In this document: positions 1 through 5,882 of the stretch, piece by piece
Numbering within the stretch: the first letter of the stretch is position 1
Layout: every line of letters starts with the position of its first letter
Assembly: GCA_949744025.1 (NCBI GenBank)
Contig: CATJWA010000312.1
Location: 1 to 8,698, forward strand
DNA length: 8,698 nt
Direction: 5' to 3'
Source of the DNA: an uncultured Eubacteriales bacterium
GTDB lineage: Bacteria; Bacillota; Clostridia; Oscillospirales; Oscillospiraceae
Position numbers and translations under genes: made by a program
The notes under the pieces: model-generated
Databases searched by the model: none
What the model saw: the letters and a program-made list of their open reading frames with translations, nothing else
What the model was told of the DNA's origin: nothing

Positions 1-55
1 CGATGATGAAGCATACCGCGAAACGAAGGACTTTCGTCCATCGCCCGTCTCCCAT
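1..55 (-). CDS. N-terminus of an unidentified membrane or exported protein (truncated)
   Basis: Only 18 codons plus one base are in the window; the rest lies to the left. The start is the ATG at 55-53. It is supported by a strong Shine-Dalgarno sequence (AGGGAGG on the minus strand, 70-64) eight bases upstream and by a near-consensus promoter at 135-163. The visible peptide, MGDGRWTKVLRFAVCFII, has a basic N-terminus followed by a hydrophobic run. That pattern is typical of a signal peptide or a first transmembrane segment, so the product is probably membrane-bound or exported. The function cannot be read from this much. It is not co-transcribed with the glycyl radical enzyme gene upstream, because a terminator (175-216) and its own promoter lie between them. 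Confidence 0.6.
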   Translation of the reverse strand, partial: MGDGRWTKVLRFAVCFII

Positions 56-60
56 ACGCA

Positions 61-84
61 CCACCTCCCTTCTCAGGGAAGTGG
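61..84 (-). promoter_or_regulatory. Hairpin sequestering the ribosome binding site of the left-edge gene
   Basis: On the minus-strand RNA, CCACUUCCCU (84-75) pairs with AGGGAGGUGG (70-61) around the loop GAGA (74-71), a GNRA-type tetraloop. The stem is 10 bp with one U-G wobble. On the plus strand that wobble would be an A-C mismatch, which favours function in the minus-strand transcript. The whole Shine-Dalgarno sequence of the gene starting at 55 lies in the 3' arm. Translation would therefore be blocked unless the stem opens, for example by an alternative leader fold, temperature, a protein or a coupled upstream signal. The structure is read directly from the sequence; the regulatory role is inference. 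Confidence 0.5.
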
Positions 85-112
85 CCAACCGCATTTTGCA
101 ACGGCGCCCTTA

Positions 113-126
113 CCCCTATTCAGGGG
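113..126 (-). promoter_or_regulatory. Small hairpin at the 5' end of the leader RNA
   Basis: The minus-strand RNA forms GCCCC-type pairing: CCCCU (126-122) with AGGGG (117-113) around a four-base loop (121-118). It begins within a few bases of the predicted transcription start (about 128). It could stabilise the 5' end, be part of a small aptamer, or compete with the Shine-Dalgarno hairpin, since its CCCCU is also partly complementary to AGGGAGG. I do not recognise the leader (about 128-56) as a known riboswitch class. On the plus strand the same stem is followed by a T-rich stretch and might act as a weak terminator. Confidence 0.3.
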
Positions 127-134
127 CATCTTTT

Positions 135-163
135 ATTTTAAACTATTTGCCGAATTCTGTCAA
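135..163 (-). promoter_or_regulatory. Sigma70-type promoter for the left-edge gene
   Basis: Reading the minus strand, the -35 box is TTGACA (163-158), a perfect match to consensus. A 17-base spacer follows, then the -10 box TAAAAT (140-135), five of six matches. The predicted start point is near 128, giving a leader of roughly 70 bases before the ATG at 55. This is one of the two best promoter matches in the window. It predicts strong transcription, consistent with control being applied in the leader RNA instead. Confidence 0.7.
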
Positions 164-174
164 CTTATAAATTA

Positions 175-216
175 ACAGCAGTGCAGACACCGCTTCCGCG
201 GCGCCTGCACTGCTGT
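175..216 (-). terminator. Intrinsic terminator after the glycyl radical enzyme gene
   Basis: A perfect 12-bp inverted repeat, ACAGCAGTGCAG (175-186) and CTGCACTGCTGT (205-216), flanks an 18-base centre that contains a smaller CCGC/GCGG stem (190-193 with 198-201). It begins 18 bases after the TAA stop at 237-235. On the minus strand it is followed by the T/A-rich run TAATTTATAA, a weak but plausible U-tract. On the plus strand it is followed by TTTT after the right arm, so it may work in both directions. Confidence 0.7.
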
Positions 217-234
217 TTTCCCGTCGGAATAGTA

Positions 235-2679
235 TTACATCTCGAACTCGCTGCGATAAATAACGTCGTCCTGAATCCCCTCTGAAAGCTGCACAAAGTA
301 GGCCGAGAAGCCGCCGATGCGCACGATGAGGTCGGGATACTGCTCAGGATGCGCTTTCGCGTCCTTGAGCATTTCGGTGTCAAGAATGTTGTACTGGATA
401 TGCGTGCCGTCATTGCGCATGTACGCGTTGGTGTAGGCCACCAGCTTGTCGATGCTCTCCTCGCTGTTGAGCAGAGAGGAGGAGAATTTCTGGTTTAGCA
501 CCGCCGCGTAGCACACGTCCGAGTAGCCGGAATTGCAGGCCGAGCGCAGAACGGCGGTGGGTCCGTTTTTGTCCACGCCGCGCATGGGAGACAGCGAGCC
601 GTCGTTAAGCGGCTCGAGGGCCTTTCTTCCGTCCGGCAGAGCGCCAGCGCCCAGACCGCCGAAGTAGTGCCAGGCAAGGCCCTCGCGCGAGATCATCATG
701 TTGCGGAACGGCGCGTTGTCATAGCTGCGGATTATGCGGGCGGAATCGTCGCTCACGCGCCTGACCATAGCGTCGGCCTCCTCGCAGTCGTTGCCGTACT
801 TGGGCTGACGCAGGCAGAGCTGGCGTATCTCCTCGCCGCGCTCGCCGTCGAAGTTGGAGTCCAGAGCTCCCATAAGCTCATCCCAGGTCAGCACCTTATC
901 GTCAAATATCAGATGCTTTACCGCCGTGAAGCAGTCTGCCGCGTCGATTATCGCGCGGTCGGACATTCCGTACATGGAGTAGTCTGGGTGCGCTTTGGTC
1001 AGGTCCTGCCCCAGCTCCATGCTCGCCTCAATACCCAGCACGGACAGCAGCGGGGTGCGCGTGCACTCATGGCACATATCGCGCGCCACGGCGCCCAGCC
1101 ACAGAATGCGGTGGCACAGGAATTTGTGCTGCTTGAAGAAAGCCTCATAAAACTGCTCGAAGGTATCAAAGCCGCGCACGTCGCCGGTTTTCAGGCCGGT
1201 CTGCTTTCCGTTTATGTCGATGCCGTTGTGCAGCGTCATGTGCATCAGGCCGCCCAGGTTGAAGGCCGCCACGCCCTCGGCGCCGTAGTGCTCCGCGCGC
1301 GTGGGGATGCAGGGATAGACACAGCCGAGACCGCCCCACTCCACCGCCTCCTCATAGGGAATACCGTCGTTTACATAGCTGCGTATCATCACCTCGTCGT
1401 TCTGGAAAAGGGGAATGCCGCCGCGGGTTTCCATGTTGGTGCGTATGGCCTTGTTCATTATCCAGTCCGGGGTCTGCCTGTTCCAGCGCAGGCCCACCGT
1501 GGGCGAGGAGAGCTTTAAAAGCGCCACGACGTGCAGGAACAGGTAGCTCAGCTCGTTGCACATGTCGGTCTTGTCCTGACCCAGACCGCCGACCATGATG
1601 TTGTTTATGCCGAAGTTTATCTGGTGCGTCTCCTTGTTCATCGCGTCGGAGACGAAGGTCTGTGTGCCCCAGCGTCCGACGAGGTCGGCAATCTCCGAGG
1701 CAATCTCGGCCAGGGGAACGCCGTTTTTCACGTCGTTTTTGAAGAAGGGGTACAGGTACTGGTCCGCGCGGCCCCAGTGGCTGTTGTTCTGCATGGGGTT
1801 TTCCAGCATCTTCGCCAGAGAGCACATCTCCATGCACTGGAGAGCCTCGTGCATCGTGCGCGGCGGGTTCTCCGGCACATACTCGCAGGTCTCGGCGATG
1901 CGGATAAGGCGGGCCTTCTCCTTTTCGTCCGCGGTCTTTTCCGCCATGTCGCGAGCCAGCGCGGCGTATCGGCGGGAGTGGTCGATTGTCGCCTGCAATA
2001 CTATTATCGCCGACTGCCAGAAATAAATCCTGTCCTTGTCGGTACCCTTTTCCGCAATATAGCGTTCAATGTGCTCATGGCATTCCTGAATGTAGCCCTT
2101 GAGGCCCACGCGCAGTATTTTGGGCCAGTACAGAGTGGAGGTGCTCTGTCCGGTGATGCCGTTTCTCAGCCCCGGGTCCTTGAGCTTCGCGGCCTCGGCG
2201 TCCACCGCCCAGGAGCCGACAAGCTGCTCCCATGCCTTATAGGTGCGCGCGGGCAGGCAGGACGGCTCAAAAACGCGCACGGCCTGGCGCAGGACCTCCA
2301 GCTCCTCCTTATTCAGAATGGCTGAGGCGTCAAGCGTGACGCCTATCACGCCGTCGTCGTTCCAGATGTCCTCGATGTAGTCGCCGCAGATGTTCACGGC
2401 GGTCTGGCAGCCGATAACGCCGGTGGTGGGACGGCCGACTATCTCGTCAAAATCGTGAATTTTTATCGGCACGTTGTCCAGTACCTTCTTGAGCATCTTC
2501 GCGTAGCGTATCTGAAGGTCCTCGCCCTCCGTCTCGCGCCAGGACTCGAGGGTGCAGCGCTCGCGGTCTACATACACGCGCCACGGCGCCGCCTTCATCG
2601 CCGCGCGCCACGCCCTGTTTTTTTCGCTGAGCTCAAGCTTGTCTATCTCGTCCAGCAGGCCCCTGTCGATATCATACAT
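235..2679 (-). CDS. Glycyl radical enzyme (pyruvate formate-lyase superfamily), substrate unknown
   Basis: The 814-residue protein belongs to the oxygen-sensitive glycyl radical enzymes, cytoplasmic catalysts that use a backbone glycyl radical to form a cysteine thiyl radical. The PFL-type domain fills most of the chain. The C-terminal glycyl loop is intact (R787-I-G-G-F-S-A-Y794; Gly790 is the predicted radical site), preceded by SPMRGVDKNGPTAVLRS (697-713). The predicted thiyl radical is Cys453 in GGLGCVYPC, with another Cys at 457. Its single Cys rather than Cys-Cys argues against pyruvate formate-lyase. Tyr455 replaces the Glu found two residues after the Cys in choline, glycerol, isethionate, hydroxyproline and arylacetate GREs. 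Usual assignments therefore fail and I give no substrate. The start chosen is the ATG at 2679 (GGGAGG at 2694-2689, nine bases upstream). An in-frame ATG at 2772 would add 31 residues without a ribosome binding site. The family needs a radical-SAM activase, which is not in the window. The divergent LysR gene is the likely regulator. Confidence 0.9.
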   Translation of the reverse strand: MYDIDRGLLDEIDKLELSEKNRAWRAAMKAAPWRVYVDRERCTLESWRETEGEDLQIRYAKMLKKVLDNVPIKIHDFDEIVGRPTTGVIGCQTAVNICGDYIEDIWNDDGVIGVTLDASAILNKEELEVLRQAVRVFEPSCLPARTYKAWEQLVGSWAVDAEAAKLKDPGLRNGITGQSTSTLYWPKILRVGLKGYIQECHEHIERYIAEKGTDKDRIYFWQSAIIVLQATIDHSRRYAALARDMAEKTADEKEKARLIRIAETCEYVPENPPRTMHEALQCMEMCSLAKMLENPMQNNSHWGRADQYLYPFFKNDVKNGVPLAEIASEIADLVGRWGTQTFVSDAMNKETHQINFGINNIMVGGLGQDKTDMCNELSYLFLHVVALLKLSSPTVGLRWNRQTPDWIMNKAIRTNMETRGGIPLFQNDEVMIRSYVNDGIPYEEAVEWGGLGCVYPCIPTRAEHYGAEGVAAFNLGGLMHMTLHNGIDINGKQTGLKTGDVRGFDTFEQFYEAFFKQHKFLCHRILWLGAVARDMCHECTRTPLLSVLGIEASMELGQDLTKAHPDYSMYGMSDRAIIDAADCFTAVKHLIFDDKVLTWDELMGALDSNFDGERGEEIRQLCLRQPKYGNDCEEADAMVRRVSDDSARIIRSYDNAPFRNMMISREGLAWHYFGGLGAGALPDGRKALEPLNDGSLSPMRGVDKNGPTAVLRSACNSGYSDVCYAAVLNQKFSSSLLNSEESIDKLVAYTNAYMRNDGTHIQYNILDTEMLKDAKAHPEQYPDLIVRIGGFSAYFVQLSEGIQDDVIYRSEFEM

Positions 2680-2688
2680 ATAACTTTT

Positions 2689-2694
2689 CCTCCC
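2689..2694 (-). promoter_or_regulatory. Ribosome binding site that sets the GRE start
   Basis: GGGAGG on the minus strand sits nine bases before the ATG at 2679-2677. It fixes the start of the glycyl radical enzyme and rejects the longer reading frame from 2772. A second, out-of-frame ATG four bases further on (2675-2673) is probably irrelevant. Confidence 0.75.
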
Positions 2695-2706
2695 ATATAT
2701 CATCAA

Positions 2707-2735
2707 ATTATAAACCTTTAAAAAGCGCCTGAACC
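2707..2735 (-). promoter_or_regulatory. Candidate activator-dependent promoter for the glycyl radical enzyme
   Basis: The minus strand carries a perfect -10 box, TATAAT (2712-2707). At 17 bases spacing the -35 position is GGTTCA (2735-2730), a poor match. A perfect -10 with a weak -35 is what one expects of a promoter that needs an activator such as a LysR protein. The start point would be near 2700, giving a leader of about 20 bases. A competing candidate lies upstream: TTGACT at 2779-2774 is a better -35, but its -10 options around 2757-2750 are poor. The sequence alone does not decide between them. Confidence 0.45.
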
Positions 2736-2741
2736 TGCGCT
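2724..2741. promoter_or_regulatory. Inverted repeat over the GRE -35 region (possible operator)
   Basis: AGCGC (2724-2728) and GCGCT (2737-2741) form a perfect 5-8-5 inverted repeat. It covers the weak -35 position of the candidate GRE promoter. A protein bound here would contact or block polymerase. It does not have the T-N11-A geometry of a LysR box, so a different regulator, or chance in GC-rich DNA, is possible. Confidence 0.3.
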
Positions 2742-2788
2742 GTGTTTTTATATTCTCATACATTGGATACAAAAGTCAACCGCTCCGA

Positions 2789-2807
2789 CTATAACATAAA
2801 ACTATAG
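2789..2807. promoter_or_regulatory. Putative LysR-type regulator box, CTATA-N9-TATAG
   Basis: CTATA (2789-2793) and TATAG (2803-2807) form a perfect interrupted dyad. It contains the T-N11-A core (T at 2792, A at 2804) that defines LysR-family recognition sites. It lies in the shared region between the LysR gene and its divergent neighbour, as expected for a site serving both. It is centred at about 2798, roughly -53 from the start point of the upstream candidate GRE promoter and about -62 from the predicted lysR start point. The dyad is seen directly; binding by the adjacent regulator is inferred from family behaviour. Confidence 0.5.
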
Positions 2808-2824
2808 CGAAAGCCGCGCAGTCT

Positions 2825-2853
2825 TTGACACCTCACGCAAAAGGTGGTATGAT
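2825..2853 (+). promoter_or_regulatory. Sigma70-type promoter for the LysR gene
   Basis: TTGACA (2825-2830) is a perfect -35 box, followed by a 17-base spacer and TATGAT (2848-2853), five of six -10 matches. The predicted start is near 2860, about 42 bases before the GTG start. Such a strong promoter for a regulator suggests that it represses itself, possibly through the inverted repeat at 2870-2887. Confidence 0.7.
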
Positions 2854-2869
2854 TAAAATACGGTTTATT

Positions 2870-2887
2870 GTCAAACATTAATTTGAC
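2870..2887. promoter_or_regulatory. Perfect inverted repeat GTCAAA-N6-TTTGAC in the lysR leader
   Basis: GTCAAA (2870-2875) and TTTGAC (2882-2887) are exact complements around CATTAA. They lie just downstream of the predicted lysR start point. The same hexamer TTTGAC recurs at 2824-2829 over the lysR -35 box, and GTCAA occurs at 2775-2779 near a possible GRE -35. The position suits a roadblock or autorepression operator. The spacing does not give the T-N11-A core of a LysR site. An RNA hairpin is also possible but would be short. Confidence 0.35.
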
Positions 2888-2901
2888 GGGCATGAAACGG
2901 G

Positions 2902-3813
2902 GTGACTGAAATTAAGGAAATAGATATTCGGCAGATAGAAATTTTTCTAATGGTCGCCAAATACCGCAGCATCTCTCAGGCCGCAAAGGCCCTGTACACA
3001 AGCCAGCCCTCCGTCAGCAACTGGATTGCAAAGATGGAGCTGGACTGCGGCGTAAAGCTTTTCGTGCGCACAAACAGGGGCATTTCGCTCACGCCCGAGG
3101 GGGAGGAGATATACTCCCGGCTTGACGTGGCCTACCAGCGCTTCCGAGTTTCAGTGTCCGACATATGCCGCAAGGCTCCCGACCCGACGGTCTGCCTGCG
3201 CGTCGGCTTTCTGCACAGGGAAGAAATAACGCTCGTAACCAGGAGGCTTATAGGCAAATTCCTTGAGGACAACATTGACGTGCGGGTGGAAACGGAAATG
3301 TACAATTTCCACGAGCTGCGCGACAAGCTCATGTGTCAGGAGCTCGACCTGGCCATAAGCGCGTCGTACGACATATCGGCATACAGCTATTTTGACTACG
3401 TGCCCGTCGGCGATATGGAGCCTTATTTCTTCCTGCCGCCCTCCTGGACCGACGGCCGCGCGCAGGCACACGAGCTCTCGTTTTTAAACGGCAAAACGCT
3501 TATACTCGAGGCCCCAACCCATCTTCAGACCGCGCTTGAAATCTGCCGCACGGCGGGAATAACGCCCGGCAGCATCCATTTCGCCAATTCCTATCTGTAC
3601 CTGACCACCCTCGTCAGCCGCGGTCTCGGCTTTTCCGTGGACAGCGGCATGCGCGAAAACACCAGCCATCAGCTTCCTATCGTTATGGTTCCCGCCGGCT
3701 GTGACGGGGGAAAAATAGTAGTAGCCTGGCGCCGCGGCGTGCTGTCCCCGCTTGCGGAAAGGTTTTTGGCCTCGATAAGCCGGCCCGCTCCGGTGTTCGC
3801 GGAGGAAGCTTAA
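2902..3813 (+). CDS. LysR-family transcriptional regulator
   Basis: This 303-residue protein has the usual LysR length and layout. The winged helix-turn-helix spans about residues 11-70, with the family pattern F-L-x-V-A ... S-I-S-x-A-A-K-A-L ... S-Q-P-S-V-S ... L-F-V-R ... L-T-P-E-G. A linker helix follows, then a periplasmic-binding-protein-like effector domain from about 97 to 293. LysR proteins act as tetramers that sense a small ligand, often the substrate or intermediate of the pathway they control. The divergent position next to the glycyl radical enzyme gene makes that gene the likely target. The start is the GTG at 2902; an in-frame TGA at 2893-2895 excludes anything longer. It lacks a clear Shine-Dalgarno sequence, so a start a few codons later is possible. 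The ligand cannot be deduced. Confidence 0.92.
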   Translation: MTEIKEIDIRQIEIFLMVAKYRSISQAAKALYTSQPSVSNWIAKMELDCGVKLFVRTNRGISLTPEGEEIYSRLDVAYQRFRVSVSDICRKAPDPTVCLRVGFLHREEITLVTRRLIGKFLEDNIDVRVETEMYNFHELRDKLMCQELDLAISASYDISAYSYFDYVPVGDMEPYFFLPPSWTDGRAQAHELSFLNGKTLILEAPTHLQTALEICRTAGITPGSIHFANSYLYLTTLVSRGLGFSVDSGMRENTSHQLPIVMVPAGCDGGKIVVAWRRGVLSPLAERFLASISRPAPVFAEEA

Positions 3814-3898
3814 GGGCGTATGCCGCGCTTTGCCCTGCATTTCCGCGTGTTCCCCCGTGCGGCGGCCTGAGCGCTTTCCTTAAGCTCCGGGCATTATA

Positions 3899-3937
3899 AA
3901 AGGGCCCCGCAATCCCGATGGGATTGCGGGGCCCTTT
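3899..3937. terminator. Strong bidirectional terminator between convergent operons
   Basis: An 18-bp perfect stem (3899-3916 with 3920-3937) closes on a three-base loop. Both arms end in A/T runs: TTT on the plus side, and TTTTATAAT following on the minus side. It lies 85 bases after the LysR stop and 10 bases after the stop of the last antiporter gene, so it would end both transcripts. The remaining bases from 3814 to 3898 show no gene or other clear signal. Confidence 0.88.
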
Positions 3938-3947
3938 CGCCGTATCC

Positions 3948-5882
3948 TCACAGCGCCGCAAGGACAAATGCGAGGATAATCGCTATGCCTATCACCGCGG
4001 ACAGCAGGTCCCCGGAAAAGCTGCGCTCTATCGAGCTGCGCGGCTTCTGCTCATCATAGGCGGTAAACTCCCCGTCGCGCCCGGGCGTGACCGACTTCTT
4101 GGCGCCGAGGAAAATCAGGTCCACCGCGCCGTAGATAATCACGGCGCCAAATGTCTCCACCGCGCGGGCTGCAATCGCGCCGATATACGACAGGCCGCGA
4201 AGGGCAGGACGGTAAACGCTGTCTTCAAGGTCGAGCCGCGCTGGCCAGACGTTTTTGTACGACTCCTGTCCGTTCTCGTACCTCGTCAGCAGGACAAAGC
4301 CCGCCAGCGCCAGCACCACGATGCCTATACTTATGGATATCGCCGCGCCCTTGAGGTTCGTCAGAGAGAAATACTGCACCGCATGCTCCGGAGCATGCAC
4401 ACGCATAAATTCGCAGGCATAGGCGGCAATTTTGTCCATGGTCCCGGGCGCGCTCAGTCCCAGCGCGGGCATGGCAAGCGCACAGAGCGCCAATACCGCC
4501 GCCGTGGGCCGGCCCATGTACGGGCCCTGCTTTTCGTGCTGTCCATCCGCTTTTGGCGCGAGGAAAATAATATAGAACAGCCGCGCCATATACGCGAAGG
4601 TCAGTCCGCCGGAAATAAGAAACAGCCACTCCGCCAGCTTGTAGGGCCAGACCGCCGCCCCCGCCAGACTCAGCGCATGGATGTACTCCACAATGCTCTC
4701 GTGCAGCAGTGTCTTGCTTATGTATCCGCCGAAGCCGGGGATGCCCGCTATGGAGCAGGCCCCGCTTAAAAAGGCCAGCATCAAAAGCGGCTTGCCGCGC
4801 CCGAAGCCGCGTATGCCGTTCAGGTCGAGGGAATGGACGTTGAGATACACCACGCCCGCGGCGATGAACAGCGTCAGCTTTATCAGCGAGTGGTTTATAA
4901 TGTGCAGAACCGTACCGCAGGCCGCCAGCGAACCGTGAGCGCCCAGCAGATTGAGCATCGACACACCCGTGAGTATAAAGCCAATCTGGCTCATGGACGA
5001 GCAGGCGAGCGTGCGCTTAAGGTCGGTGCTGAACACGGCGAGGAGCGCGCCGAGCGTCATCGTGATGACCGCCGGCACCAGCAGCAGGCGGCCCCAGCCG
5101 CTCACGCCCTCGAAAAGCCAGCAGCTAACGGCGATAATTCCAAATACGCCGCTTTTCGTCAGGATTCCCGACAGCAGCGCGCTTGCCGGCGCGGGGGCAA
5201 CGGGATGGGCCTTCGGCAGCCAGATGTGCAGCGGGAACATGCCCGCCTTCGCGCCGAAGCCCACGAGCAGGCAAACGCCCACGGCAAAGCGCCGGCCCAT
5301 GCTCAGGCTTCCCGCGCCCGCGGCGATCCCCTCCAGCGTCAGGCTGCCGCAGCCGTGGTAGAGCATGAACAGGCCCATGAGCATGGTCAGTCCGCCTATA
5401 ACCGCGATGAACAGGTAGGTCTCCGACGCGCGCAGGGCCTCCGGCGTCTCGTTCTGCGCCACCCAGACATAGGAGGTGAAGGACATTATCTCAAAAAATA
5501 CAAACAGCGTCAGCAGGTCGCCGGCCAAAAATACTCCCATGAGCGCGCCGAGCGTCCAGAGATAGAACATGTAATAGCGCTGCGTGCGCTCGGCGTCTCT
5601 AAAATATTCCGGGGAGACAAGCGCCGTGCACAGCCACATCACGCACGCGCACGCGGCAAGCACGCTGCGCAGGCTGCCGCAGGTAAAGCTCAGCCCCATG
5701 CCGTACATCCCCGGCAGCGCAAGCGCCCCGGCGGGACGGACGAGCACGCAGAGCATCAGCGCCAGCTCCAAAACCGTAACGCCAAGCACAAAGGCGTTTC
5801 CCGCTCTCGCGTTTTTCCGTGCGAGCGGATACGCGCCTACCGCCGCGGCGATGGGCATAAATACCAGCAGACAGAGCCTCAT
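3948..5882 (-). CDS. Proton antiporter-like membrane subunit, HyfB/HycC/NuoL-type, with C-terminal extension
   Basis: This 644-residue polytopic membrane protein is the third of three related ion-translocating subunits. The proton_antipo_M core covers about residues 100-400. It keeps the charged residues of the transfer path: Glu131 (FFEIMSF), Lys212 (GFGAKAGMFPLHIWL), Lys243 (LTKSG), Lys335 (HSLIK) and Lys390 (GGYISK). The sequence AHPVAPAPASALLSG (225-239) resembles hydrogenase-linked members (HycC/HyfB group) more than NuoL. After the core are further membrane segments, a soluble stretch (about 534-557 and 595-622) and a final membrane helix (about 625-644). The size suits HyfB/HycC-like proteins rather than the roughly 490-residue MrpD or NuoN. 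The ATG at 5882 overlaps the preceding stop as ATGA, and AGGAGGT sits five bases before it, so translation is probably coupled. Family assignment is firm; the parent complex is inferred. Confidence 0.88.
   Translation of the reverse strand: MRLCLLVFMPIAAAVGAYPLARKNARAGNAFVLGVTVLELALMLCVLVRPAGALALPGMYGMGLSFTCGSLRSVLAACACVMWLCTALVSPEYFRDAERTQRYYMFYLWTLGALMGVFLAGDLLTLFVFFEIMSFTSYVWVAQNETPEALRASETYLFIAVIGGLTMLMGLFMLYHGCGSLTLEGIAAGAGSLSMGRRFAVGVCLLVGFGAKAGMFPLHIWLPKAHPVAPAPASALLSGILTKSGVFGIIAVSCWLFEGVSGWGRLLLVPAVITMTLGALLAVFSTDLKRTLACSSMSQIGFILTGVSMLNLLGAHGSLAACGTVLHIINHSLIKLTLFIAAGVVYLNVHSLDLNGIRGFGRGKPLLMLAFLSGACSIAGIPGFGGYISKTLLHESIVEYIHALSLAGAAVWPYKLAEWLFLISGGLTFAYMARLFYIIFLAPKADGQHEKQGPYMGRPTAAVLALCALAMPALGLSAPGTMDKIAAYACEFMRVHAPEHAVQYFSLTNLKGAAISISIGIVVLALAGFVLLTRYENGQESYKNVWPARLDLEDSVYRPALRGLSYIGAIAARAVETFGAVIIYGAVDLIFLGAKKSVTPGRDGEFTAYDEQKPRSSIERSFSGDLLSAVIGIAIILAFVLAAL

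Noticed and set aside
56..130. Known riboswitch in the left-edge leader (TPP was considered because of the CTGAGA string; cobalamin because of loose similarity)
   Set aside because: The leader is far too short for either class. CTGAGA here is simply the stem end and loop of the Shine-Dalgarno hairpin, and the other conserved boxes are absent.
667..2325. Long plus-strand open frames opposite the glycyl radical enzyme (667-1518 and 1531-2325)
   Set aside because: They lie antisense to a gene with clear family motifs, have no convincing ribosome binding sites, and show the composition expected from the complement of GC-rich codons.
235..2679. Naming the enzyme pflB, cutC, hypD, hpdB or bssA
   Set aside because: PFL needs two adjacent active-site cysteines, and the others named except bssA need the Glu after Cys. 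The bssA match could not be shown without an alignment. No substrate-specific motif was certain.
2680..2772. Extension of the glycyl radical enzyme to the ATG at 2772
   Set aside because: No ribosome binding site precedes 2772. The extra 31 residues are basic and unlike the family. They would also cover the perfect TATAAT and the strong GGGAGG that marks the start at 2679.
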